From: Nipponacmea schrenckii
Taxonomy: Eukaryota > Mollusca > Gastropoda > Lottiidae
Direction of reading: 5' to 3'
Length of the DNA: 64,000 nucleotides
NCBI GenBank assembly: GCA_030562195.1
Contig: CM060202.1
Location: 16,788,317 to 16,852,316 of the forward strand
The translations under genes and the position numbers were made by a program. The number at the start of each line of letters is the position of its first letter. The stretch's first letter is position 1. The notes under the pieces were generated by a model, which ran no database searches, was not told where the DNA came from, and was given only the letters and a program-made list of their open reading frames with translations. Shown here piece by piece: positions 1 to 12,144 of this stretch.

Positions 1-57
1 AACATATCTACTCCATGTCAAATTGCCCGCTCTTCGCAGTTCTTAATAAACCTGAAC
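1..57 (+). other. 5' flank / leader of protocadherin gene 1
   Basis: The window opens only 57 bases before the start codon of gene 1, so promoter and transcription start lie outside. A pyrimidine-rich stretch ending in CAG (positions 24-39, CCCGCTCTTCGCAG) looks like a 3' splice site. The coding exon may therefore begin at 40, with an upstream non-coding exon off the window. An upstream ATG at 15 would then lie in the intron. The base at -3 of the start is A and +4 is G, a favourable start context. The splice site is inferred from sequence alone. Confidence 0.35.
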
Positions 58-2799
58 ATGGGAACTATATCCGGTGTCCGGAGATTAGCTCTTCAGCTTG
101 TGTGGACACTTATCGTGATGAATCACATACAGGTGCATGGTTCAGATATTACGTTCGAAGTACTCGAGGAACAGCCGAAAGGAACTTACGTCGGAAGCGT
201 AGCCGAGAAAAGCCGCGTGGCTGAACAAGTAAGTCCAGAAGAATTGTCTTTGTTGGAATATTCCTTTTTGAACCCTTCAAACGCTCAGGATACTGCTTTA
301 TTCCGAATTGACGGAAATAATGGAAAAGTGTACACAACCCGGCGAATTGACCGCGAGGTTATCTGTGAGAATTCGTTGTATTGCGAGAGAGAAGTAATGG
401 TCACAGTCAAATCAAGTGTCATCTCGCATCTTAAATTATACACTATAAAATTTATTATTGTCGATATTAACGACAATCAACCCACATTCTCTACGGATGT
501 TATAACTTTGTACATTCCCGAATCTGCTATTGTTGGAACCAAGTATGGCATTGAGGGCGCCGTTGATAAGGACATGGGGCCTAACAACTCTATTCAATCC
601 TATGAACTGCTGAAACCAAACAGCGCCTTCGGGATTGAATCTGAGAAGAAACTGGACGGGAGTTCTATTGTGAAAATTGTTTTATTGAGAAGATTGAATA
701 GAGAAAATCGAGATCTTTATAATTTCTTCGTCGTTGCTAAAGACGGGGGAATACCACAAAAAACCGGAAGCGTGACTATAAACGTGAATGTTCGAGATAT
801 AAACGACAATAAACCAGTTTTTAGAAGACAGAAATACAATTTTAACGTGAAAGAAAGCACTGGAGTCAATTCAATCATTGGTCGAGTGAAAGCGACTGAT
901 AAGGACATTGGTGAAAATGGTCGCGTGTCATACCGATTCAGCCCTTTAAGACCGGGAAGATTAGAAGATTTGCTGTCGATCAACCCAGTGTCAGGCGAAT
1001 TAACGGTTAAATCACAACTGCAGTATGAGTCTGGTAAATCATATCAAACAATTGTAGAGGCGGCAGACAATGGTAATCCGCCTCAAGTTTCTCAGACTGT
1101 TCTTCATGTCAGGATCGTTGATACGGGAAATAATCCTCCTAAATTAAAACTAAATCTCCAGTCCCCTGTTAATGCCGACACAATACTGTTAAAAGAGGGG
1201 TCAAAGATTGATATGTTTGTTGGACATATCAAAGTTGAAGACCGAGACCCCGGGTCGAACGGTGTTGTCATATGTCGATCCGAAAATCCATATTTTAGGG
1301 TTCAGAAACTGGAAAGTAAAGGCTATGCCCTTATGATAAATAAATTACTTGATCGGGAAGATATTGATAAACATAAAGTAGACATCATATGTGAAGATTC
1401 TGGGACCCCTCGACTTTCATCGTACGTCAGTTTTAACGTCGAAGTCACGGATGTAAATGACATGGCGCCAAAATTCTTACGTTCTACCTACAATGCAAGC
1501 GTTACTGAAGGTATGGGAGAGGGTGTTGAAGTGTTGCGAGTGAAGGCTTTGGATCTCGATTTGGGTGTTAACAGCCAATTCATATATCAATTAACTTGGG
1601 ACTCGAATTCCATGTTCAAGATCGACTATGACACGGGAATCATTACGACCAATGCTGTATTTGACAGAGAGACGATGACACAAGTAAAATTTACGGTTAA
1701 GGCTGTAGATCAAACGGACAAGTCGTTAGTTGGAACTACCACGGTTATAGTTGACATTTTAGACGTTAATGATAACACGCCAACTATTGAAGCCGATAGC
1801 TTGAGAATTGAAGTGCCGGAAAACATCCCAATCGGAGGAGACGTCGGTAAATTAATCGGAAGAGATTTAGATGCCGGTAAAAATGCCCGATTAAGTTTCC
1901 GATTAACTGACACGGACCCTCGCATACCATTCGTTGTGTTCAAAGACGGAACGATCAGAACAAGTCGCCAATTGGATAGGGAAGCACGTGATCATTACGA
2001 GTTTGACGTAACTGTTTCCGATGACGGCGATTACCCATTATCATCTGGCGGACACGTAAATGTTCATGTACTTGATGTGAACGATAATCATCCTGTCATC
2101 GAGTTTCCCAATTCGGATAATGACAGCGTTATTGTGGTTTCCGATTTAGCTCCAGGAAGTATTGTCGCAAAGATAATGGCTTATGATGAAGATTTGGGAG
2201 AAAATGCTGAACTTTCTTATTCTTTTGTCGACGAAAATTCACAATCAATGTTTAAATTGACTCCTAGAAAGGGTGAGGTCATTTTAGCCAGACGAATTAC
2301 TCCTGATGACACAGAACGATTACTTCTTAAAGTATCTGTGCATGATTTAGGATCGCCGCAATTAGAAAAACGTCAAAATCTCGAAATCAAGATTATATTC
2401 ACAAATGCCACATTGGCTGCAAGACATCAGGAGGTTTATGGATTTAAATATGTGATAATCGTCGGAATTGTAGCAGGAATAACTATTATAATCTCGATTA
2501 TCATAGTTGTGGCTATTATTAAACTTCGTAGCACCAATAGACGTAATAATGATCGTGGTGCTGTACAGGAACAGGGTGACCAGGATAAAACCAACGAAAA
2601 GGAGGCATTGAAATCAAGTTCTCCCAAACGTGTCATTTTGGCCACCACAGAAAGTAACGGTAATTTTGAGTTCTTTACAAATTCGAAAATGGAGAAGGAT
2701 CCAAAGTTTACGCTCACTAAATCACCTGATGGCAATTACTATTCAGCGCCTCCTGGAACAGACCAATATGGAAAGCAAGAATTTCTAACTTTTAAAAAG
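58..2799 (+). CDS. Protocadherin gene 1, exon 1 (signal peptide, EC1-EC7, membrane segment, start of tail)
   Basis: This exon encodes residues 1-914 of a 1072-residue single-pass cell-surface adhesion protein. A hydrophobic signal peptide spans about residues 1-28. Seven cadherin repeats follow, with inter-repeat calcium motifs near residues 136 (DINDNQP), 246 (DINDNKP), 355 (DTGNNPP, non-canonical), 464 (DVNDMAP), 569 (DVNDNTP) and 673 (DVNDNHP). EC1 carries the CX5C loop (CENSLYC) typical of protocadherins. DRE motifs occur in EC1, EC4, EC5 and EC6. A membrane segment at about 798-822 is followed by basic residues. The exon ends at AAAAAG/GTAGGT, phase 0; without splicing the frame stops after two more residues. 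Encoding the whole ectodomain in one exon is usual for protocadherins, and seven repeats point to a delta-1-like member. The assignment to protocadherin is firm; the orthologue is not known. Confidence 0.95.
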
Positions 2800-5700
2800 G
2801 TAGGTTAATATCTCTATTTATACACTGAAATCTAAAGTTTAAGGCAATCCAAGTATAAATATATACTCCGAATCAAACAATTATTGAGATAATTTGTAAT
2901 TTTCTCTGTTATTGTGGAATAAAATCGATGTCAAAAGTTCGTTAATACGTGATTTGAAGAAGTTTGTAGCATCAAAACTCTTGGTAATAATCCAATGTCA
3001 AGTACCCTTTGTTCAGAGAAAATTGTTTTTATTCTTTGAGAATACCCATGTGAGTAACTGTATACACTATAACAGATGTTAATGACTTAACTTTGTGAAA
3101 TTCAAAAATTTCATCATAATCATACTATTATTCTTTGATATTCTTTCAAATTCAGTAAAAATGACCTCAAAACCAATTAAGATAACATAAAGACGATTAA
3201 ATTCCTTTCAACCTCAATAATAAGAATCGGAGCAACAAACTCCTATGTGGCATCAGTTTTGACTCCGAAGCTAATAAACGCCGTTTCATTTAAATAATTC
3301 ACAAAGAAAAAGTGTTAATTCTCCTGGGAGAAATCCACACAGTAGTGGTCCACCAAACCCCGACATTGCACACCAAAACATTACAATACATGGATCAATA
3401 TGACACAATATTATTTTGTAATTCAGTCCCTTTGTTTGAACTGATAATTGTTTTGTTTTTCCTACATTTTCTGCTGAAAAATTTTATACCAAATTCAAAG
3501 TTCTGACTAAACAAAATTTAACCATTCATCAAAGCCGAAATTACTTAAAAATGTAGGTAAACATTGGGTAAACAGTACTGTGGAGAGGTAAGGAAGTCTC
3601 CCTTAGAAAGCCCAAACTGCTTAGTTATAGTACCTTTCATTTTTAATTAACTCTTTTAAAACAAATTTGGTTTGAAACATAGATGCAAATGGCATATTTA
3701 AGAAATATTTTCAAGTTATTTGTACGATGTTTGGCATACGTTTATCCTCTACAAAATAACTGTACATATTTTTTTTCATAAAAAAAGCATTACATTGATG
3801 CACTGAGGAACAATGACGTTCCTTATCTCGTTTCTAAAAGCCAAGCATCCTAATGACTGCAATCAGTTAGCGTGTAAAATATCTAAAGTGTGCAATAGAA
3901 TTGATATTAGATGTTAATTTGCTGCTTATCTCTATATGTAGCATTTGGTATTCGTGCAACAGAACATCTTTATATGACAGATTTACAATGTTTTATCTGA
4001 TTCAAATCATTAATATCTAATTTTTCACAGACAGACACAAAAACATCAAAGCTTGGTAATAATAAATCAGAGACCATTATCAGATTCCGTAACTAATCCT
4101 GCAAACAGTTTCCTCTATATCCTTCGTGTTATTTGTGTCACAGAGACACGCGATGTGACAGCTCAATGTGCCGACAACCTAACATTACTACAAATAGCCT
4201 CGTCAGATCGACTCGTAATTACAGCATTTTAATTAGCATTATTCATCAAGCTGAAATTATTCCATTTCCACCAAATAACAGGTCTGTAAACACACGTTCC
4301 AGATTCCGTATCACGTGCAAATCAATGCAAATAGATACTAAGCAAGCTAATTACTTGAGAAAATAAATACTTCTGTATACCCTTCCTCAGCACAATATTG
4401 CTATAAAGTAGTTTTCTTTTAGACCTATGTCGAATTGGGATATCGTGCAGGAGACCGCGTTATTATACGCAGCTTCCGGTTTTACAAACACCTTTAGTTT
4501 ATCATTCCAGGGCTGCCATATCGACTTTTTGATAAGTTGTGTAGTCGTGAGCTATTTAAAATTCATTATATAAACATAAATATGTATGTTAACATTTTTC
4601 AGTTTAACAAAAGGTGCATTCATTTGCTTTGTATTCTTTCTGTACAAATATATGACCATTCGCAATACAATGGTAAATGTCGGGACACATTGCCATAAAG
4701 ACTATTTTCGCCGAAGTTAACTGTACATAGCGCTTTAACTATATACATTGTCATCATCAGATGAAAGAAGGATAGACTTCGAGAACCGTCTTGTCCATTA
4801 GACATTCATCGGCATATTGATGTGTAATATAAAATGTTTGATTCAGCAAAAAAATAAAAACTGTGTTCTATCAGAAAGGGTTTGAATTAAATCTCCCTAA
4901 GGGATTAATAAATTGAATAAAATAGCAAGTCTGTACTTCCGTATATCAAAGATTAATAATCCTTTGTATTTCTTTGATGAACTGACATTAATAAATGGAT
5001 CTATTTTTTCTGCTTTCTCTTTGAATCTTAATCTCAATATGATTACAGAAGGAACATAACTGTTTCAGCTTTGAGATATTTGTCATTTGAGGCCAACTCG
5101 AGTGCAAACAGCAACTATTTCGTATACTGGTTTCCTTCACAAAAGCCTGAAATGTGAAAGTTATGCTGAAAATTAAAAACTATAATAATCTCTTATAAAT
5201 ATATCTCTAAGACTGGAATTTGAAAACAGTAAACGTGTGTTGCTTGAATATTCCCACTGTAGTTGGGCTATATTTCATTGAGTAGAACATGAACAGTTGA
5301 CCAATCTAGCGATTGATTAGACTTGCCAAGGTGCAGTCTTATCTAACAGTTGTTGAACGTCCAATTACTTCCGGAACTCATTAACCCGTTTATTTGTCAT
5401 GTTATATTTTAAATATCAGCATTACCTTAGTTTCAAACTTTATTTGTTAAAATAAGCATATTTCAAAGATACATAATGAAGAAAAAATCACCAATGCATA
5501 CGTTCTTTCCTACCTTAAATTGCACGAACTACTGTTGGTTTAACACCCACATTTGATCAACTTACTATGAAAGTGCTCTGTGATGCATTATGTTACAGTT
5601 TCAATCGCATGAACGAGTAGATAAATAGCAATCAAGTGAAAGTACAAAATACCATTCTACCATCATCATTTAAATGGTTGAAATGATCGTGCTCATTTGA

Positions 5701-8700
5701 CCCAACCACGCAAGCATAATGTTAAAATACATTAACAGCAAAACTGTAAAAGTAATTGCATGAAAAATAAAACGAAGGTTACCAAATTTGTTATTTTAGC
5801 CCTAGAATGGGATTGCAAATAATTTTCATAATTTGGTTAGTTTATCAAGCCATAACATTCAACTGCAGTTTGATTGAATTTTGAAATAATTTCTGTAGTA
5901 AATTGAAAACCATGAGTCATGGCCAATCAAGAGTTTATTAAAACTCCCAATATGACGAACTATCAAAAAGCACTTCGTGTAAAAAACTTGCTTGAAAATA
6001 TACGTAATTGGTTGGTTTTAATACTGAGAAGTCACATTTTCAGACTGCAGAATTATTGGACATTGGTGCCAAGATACTATTTAAAAAATGAGTCTCAAAA
6101 TTGACTCATGTAGAGAGGCTCTGTTTTTTTGCTGAGAACACAATCTCTATTCTTCGAGAAAAGACTTCTGATTTGGAATTTCTATCTAATTGATTGCATT
6201 TTCACATTCCATCATTCAGCGTTAAACTTTTTTTTAAAGAAAATCGGATACATTAATATTATAATAGGAGTTCAGATGAGTCATTCAAAATATTATAACA
6301 GTTGAATTGTTCTTAATCAAGTGGATTGTCGCAATAAAAACGCCTCGAAAATCGAACTCATGCATCCGCAATAGAATGTTTTAATACCAATTTAAATCTC
6401 TGCCATGCCACTTAAGCTAATCGGGGTCTTAAATGTGTCATATTGGGGCAAAAAGATTTCGATTTTTGTCCATTAAAGGTTCTATTTAAGAACTGCTTCA
6501 GGCGGTGTGGGAATTGATCATTTACCCAAGGACTGAAGATCTCGTGTTAGTCAAACTTTTCCTGTAAGTTTACACCTTTTACAATTCAGATCTACTACAC
6601 TGTTGAATTGTCCATAGTTTCCTCGTAATTATCTTTATAACGTGTAAAAGCACGACACAAACGATAGAAAGAGCGAAAGCCATACGATGTGGAAAACTAT
6701 TCGTGTCTGATGTATCGATAATTCTGCATTTTACATTATACCTTGTCCAAGATTACCTTAACATGACCACAGTAAGAATCTCCAAATTGATGTATCTAGG
6801 AACGCTTATCTTGAATGTAAATAACGAAATATTTTGGAGACATCTATCAAATTATCAGTTGAATGACACATTTGACCATAATTATTTAATATTGTAACCT
6901 TTACTAACAAAAAAATTTGATTAAAGACGTCAAAAAGTTTAATAAAGTAAGAATATTATGTCTTTTGCCAACGAGACTTGGTAATTATATTGAAACTATT
7001 GACTTAAAAAATAAGGAATTATCTCACCTTTTTTAAGAATGGTTAAAAAAAAGACTTTATAATTGATTTTACCAGACCACTTAATACTTGCAATGTAATA
7101 TTCAATATGAACATTGACTTAGAAGTGTTAATTAAAAATATGGACCCAACGAAGCAATATAAGAAGTATGTGAATATTATTAGAGATCTTAAAAGGGATA
7201 GTACTTTTATTTTGATTGGGTCTGTTGAGCTACCAAATTTACAAAATTCTGAAGCTGGAAGGAAAACACGTATAACATTGATCTCTTCTAACATTTCGCT
7301 GTTCTCATACATAGACGTAGAAGTTCACATTGTGTATGTAGTGCAATATAGAAGCTTCGAAAACACATTTTTCTTCAATGATGCAACATAAGTTATTTGT
7401 CTGTTTGGATAACCAAACTAATAATGGATAACTAAGCCCTAAAAATAAAACCATTTATGGCATATTCTCTATGACGTATAAATATGCTTTTAATAAGTAT
7501 TATAGTGCATGGAAAAATGTCGTCAACTCTTGAACGGGGGCGAATGACATTTTGATTTTGCTTTGTAAGTGAGAGCAGTGAATGGCTATGATTTTCTTAA
7601 GATTTCCATTAACATTTAAATGTCTACCGCTATTCTTTTCATGATCATTTGTATATTCGTCAGACTAACTTCCGTTTACAATTTACTCAAGGCACTGCCC
7701 ACAATGCGACACAATTTTATTTTCATATTAGTTCTGACCTAAAAAATTGTAAGTTAACATTATAAAGAACAGAATTGTTATGTCATACTTTTCACAGAAT
7801 CGTTAGAAATTCAGAAATATAACAAAAATTGACAAAACTTGATACTCTCCGAAGAGGGGTTAAGGATTGCACATCATGTGACAAAAAAGGTTATCGGAGA
7901 GATAGTTGTGTCATTTTTATAGACACATATCGTACATTTCTGAAGGGGGCAAGCAAGAAAAACAAAGATGACTTTTGGATCAGAAACCAGATTATGAAAA
8001 TAGTTGAGCACGGAACACGCTAGATTTATATGATAAAATGCGCGGGAAATTTCCATACTGTGGAACTAATTCGGATCGAGCTTAATGTCCATTAACTTTC
8101 CTCAAAAGACAGTGGAATTTATTTGAGCAATTATTCATTTTGAACCAAAGATTATTTTAGAAAGGTAGAAATTTCCTCCCTTAATAAAAATTCTTTTAAT
8201 TAGACATTACGGGGAACATTAACTCCTTGTAGATAGTCGTTGTCAATCAGACAAAGTAAGCTTTTGAAAATATGGTCTGATAGTCTTGCTATCAAATCAG
8301 CGGTATACGTCACTAGCACATGAAATGGCTTATGGGATTTACTAAATTCTTGTGAATGGGCTCCGAATATCTCAACCAACAGAAGAGAGAAGTCAAGAGT
8401 CAAAGAGTATTATCATGCATACGTAAATCTGATCTAAGCACAAAGTTGAATTAGAATCTAAATACGAATCCAACTGTCTTCATAAAATACCACTTTCAGA
8501 CTGTTAGAGAAGACTATATTTAGCGTCCGCTTCTAAAGGTTCAATGCAATTAAACCAGATTAATGTGTAAAGATTTATTAAGAACCTTCTTATGGTGATG
8601 CCATTAAACAACTTTTGTTCAATATTGATCATATTTTCACACAAGTATTTTTTCCGATAAAAGCAAACTTTATTTGTATTCGCTGGAGACTTCAAGACAA

Positions 8701-10223
8701 TAAATTGTCATCTTAGATTGGAATAATGAGACACGAACAATGTCAAAAAATATGAAATATAATAAAGCCTTAAATAATTTATGTTTCCCGATTCATTTCA
8801 GTTGTGAATTGAATGAGTTATTTTCTAAACGCTTTTGTTAACACAATGAATAAAGTTAGTGCTTCATTCCCATTCCAGGTTTTGTTCAAGTTATTTTCAA
8901 TGTCATAATGCCTTGATATGAAAATAAGACAAAACGAATAAATAATTTATTACCTAAAAATTCCGGAATAGTAACTTTAGTTTTCTATTCAACCATTTTT
9001 ATTAGTCCGATAAGGCGCTGAGAAAAAAGACGTCAAGATTTTATCTATTTTCAATTCCATTTTAATATTTTTCCATTGTGATATAAAAACTTTTTATTTT
9101 AATACAGAAAAAGTATATAGTTATCATCTAAAAGCATTAAAAGTTCGATGTTTGTTGAGCGATAACCTTAATCATTTAAAATGACGATAAATGCCTCGTA
9201 TGCTACATACCGTACCAGTTGAAAATCGACATTGAACTTCGCACAAAGGACTTAAAACTCATTCCACTTCATTGGCTGACAGCCCATTTGAATTAAACTA
9301 TTGTGATTTGTCTAAGTCACTAAATAAGTTTACCTCACTTAATATAAGAATAGTCGACCAATTCGATCTAAAAAATGTCGAAACACGGTTCCTCGGACTA
9401 TGTTAATAACGATAGATCAATTGTTAGATATTCGTTGTTAGTGTTAATGGATGGATGAAGGACAAACATCCAACAACAACAAATTATTTAAAGTTTATAT
9501 TATGTTTCGAGCTAATTTAGTTTCACCTTATGTCACTTTCGGTGTCATAAAAGGCCGAAACCCTATTTACTTAAGTTGAAAAACGAATTTCATTTTTCAA
9601 AAGTCCTTTTTGTTACAGGGGGTAATATTTTAATATTCCGATACAATTGGAAATCGACAGAAACTCTATTCTCATTTTTCAAATCAAAATTGTGACATTT
9701 TTCATCCTCAGTTATGGGTCAAAATGGTCATAATTTAAAACAATAGGAAACTTGCGTCATGAGGTTATAATTGTGATAAATGTAAAGCACTTATATGGAG
9801 GCAAGAGTAAATGGCATAATAATTGGTAACCGACTGTGACAGTAAACACACGATGATACGAACTCATCTATTTCCCTCGTCCACCAGCCTACCTATCATT
9901 AACTATTGAACAATGAAAAATGGCAGCGCGGTTCATGCTGAGTCTTGTATTGAGATTTCCAAATTCAAAATATGATATATGACATTGTTTGAAATACGAG
10001 TAAGGCAAGCTGTGGATGATAATATTAATATAAATACATATCGACAGCTCTGTAGGTTGGATTCGAAAGGGAAGTAGCAACTACACGAATTTGTAGGGTT
10101 TACATAATATATGTACCACCGAATGTTCAACTGGGACACCAAATACATCCTTGCGGCGTAGTTTGACAACGCGACTTATCACAACCGTAGTTAGCTTTTA
10201 TATCGATCATTACTGTTTTTCAG
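2800..10223 (+). other. Intron 1 of protocadherin gene 1
   Basis: This 7424-base intron is bounded by GTAGGT and by TACTGTTTTTCAG. It is AT-rich, and its short open frames show no recognisable protein. I saw no transposon ends, RNA genes or strong tandem repeats in it. It is about 15 times longer than the matching intron of gene 2 (507 bases). Confidence 0.8.
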
Positions 10224-10338
10224 TCTAAGATAGTTGTTGGTAATGAAGTAGAAGTAAGAAGTAACAGTTCTGGTGAGACAGCAAGTGATAGTGGTAAAGG
10301 TGCAAGCGAGGATGAGATCCATCTTACAATTTTAGCCG
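10224..10338 (+). CDS. Protocadherin gene 1, exon 2 (cytoplasmic SDSGKG motif)
   Basis: This is a 115-base exon coding residues 915-952 plus the first base of codon 953. It is bounded by TTTTTCAG before and GTGAGC after. It starts in phase 0 and ends in phase 1, matching exon 1 and exon 3. The peptide is rich in Ser, Glu and Asp and contains SDSGKGASEDE (residues 935-945). Exon 2 of gene 2 has the same phases, nearly the same length (121 bases) and SDSGKGCSDDE at the same place, which strongly supports a real exon. The motif resembles a conserved DSGKG-type cytoplasmic motif that I recall from vertebrate delta-protocadherins; that comparison is from memory. Confidence 0.88.
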
Positions 10339-11782
10339 GTGAGCCCTCTTTTGGACACAGAGAAAATTAAATTAGTTTGCAGTCTTGGGTGATTTTGTCT
10401 GCTCGTTTGTTTATATTAAAATCTGGTTATATGAATGATCTAATATTCTTATCACGACCTTTCTAGGATTTTTCTTGCAGACCTCTATGTACGCTATTAG
10501 CAAATGGGATCGCAATATGACAACACGTTTGTATTACTGGGTGATCTTCATCCAGCATACTCGTTGGTAGATATCTGGTTTATTTTGACAGTGAAATATC
10601 AATGATCACAAACCATTATTACGACCAGTTAGAAAATTTTCATTTACAATCGTTTGCTCATGAGATGGCCCAAAGTAAAACAAAATATAAAGGTCACGAA
10701 ATATAGAATTAAAAAGACCAACATGCCATCTTCATAATTATGTTTAAAAGTTTAGTTTCGAAATAGCTTCTAATTTAAATTCCCATAGCCTTGCCTGTAG
10801 CAACATAGAAACTCTATCCATGGTACTCGTGAAAACAATATCAAATCATGGGTAAACGGAACTAATTGGATGTTAAAGCTCTGTAATAGAGATTTGATAT
10901 GAAAATTGAACGGAACTAAATTCAGTAAATATTGTCTAGACGAATGTCATCATAACCTATATTTTGGTCATTCACCAATTTTTTGATCTACGTAGGGCAC
11001 TATAGATGAACACTCTTTAAGTTACAGTTCCACAGTAAAATTAAAGAATAAAATAGTCTGATCCATTATTGTCTTAAATGATAGAAAGTATTACAGTGCT
11101 AAGCGTGTTAATAGCTTCTTAAACTATTAAAACATTCATGTAAGTTGCGACGTTGTAAATTCAGAAACCAGTTTTTTTGCAGTGGCATTTGTTGCCAACA
11201 GTAATACATATAATTCATGGGTTTCACCATAAGCTATGAAGTGAGGGGTGGGGGCCTTTAAATTATTTTGTGATTCTTAAATTTAACGGCACTATTTAGT
11301 ATTTTAAACTTTTGAATGGGGGGGGAGGTATGGTCTACTTTAACTTTTACAACTAAATTTTCTGCCCAACTAAACAAATCAATTGCCCCTTAAATTTTAA
11401 TTCGCACAGATGTCGATCGAAGGTAATATATCTCGGTCTCGATATTTTGCTGACGATCGAATAAGTGAGTTTCGATCGAGGATAATTACTTTGCACCCGA
11501 TGAACACGAATGCAATCGAAAAACTAATTGTTATTGTCCAACTGCAATTATATCATCCAATGATCCGAGTATTAAATTCCCCCAATTGACAGATCGTTGG
11601 CACAACTTTTACAATACCTTATCTATCTAGAAAAACATACGACATCAAAACAGACACATAAAAACGACATTACCGTTTTAGTAAAGGAAATTACGCCGAA
11701 CCGTATTTATTAGCGTCACATTATCTAAGTTGTCAAGGTATTACGTTGCAGTTTTAATGAAAAATTTTCTATTTTTTTGCAG
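10339..11782 (+). other. Intron 2 of protocadherin gene 1
   Basis: This 1444-base intron runs from GTGAGC to TTTTTTTGCAG. It contains a run of seven or more G at about 11321 and a small cluster of CGATCGA-containing sequences at about 11410-11490. I see no coding content. Confidence 0.8.
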
Positions 11783-12144
11783 GTGGTGATGGGAGCTATA
11801 GAAAATGTCAAGTGAGTCTAAGTCCCGATTTTGAAGATTTTTTACCTCCTCCGCCATATTGTTTTGCCGATCAAGTCGACCAATTAACACAAATTGCGCA
11901 TACTTCAACATATCCCAAACCTCGAGCCCCCAAAAAGGAAGGTCCTAGTGCCTCGCTGCATAATATCAGTAAATATACGAAAGACCATAAACAAATTCCA
12001 GGCACTGTTGGACACATAAGAAAACATCCTCTAGGTGGATCCAGTGGACGGATCGTATACAAACCAGCAGATGCAGACATAAGTGAATACCCAACAATTG
12101 AACTCAGTAAAATAAAGTCTGCTGCTAAAGGATATCCATTTTAA
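11783..12144 (+). CDS. Protocadherin gene 1, exon 3 (C-terminal tail, LPPPPY motif)
   Basis: This terminal exon completes codon 953 and runs to a TAA at 12142-12144, giving a protein of 1072 residues. The acceptor is a strong pyrimidine tract plus GCAG (11770-11782). Phase 1 fits exon 2 exactly. The tail contains FEDFLPPPPY (residues 969-978). This includes a PPxY-type WW-domain ligand and an LPPPP-type EVH1 ligand, overlapping. The rest is basic and Ser/Lys/Pro rich with no domain I recognise, ending GYPF. It shows no visible similarity to exon 3 of gene 2. Splice phase and uninterrupted frame make the exon likely; alternative 3' exons cannot be excluded. Confidence 0.85.

Noticed and set aside
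15..224. Upstream ATG and overlapping frame at the start of gene 1
   Set aside because: It is out of frame with the protocadherin and probably lies in an intron before the acceptor at 38-39.
58..2808. Gene 1 as a single-exon retrogene ending at 2808
   Set aside because: The last codons overlap a good donor (AAG/GTAGGT). Two downstream exons with matching phases and a paralog with the same structure show that it is an intact spliced gene.
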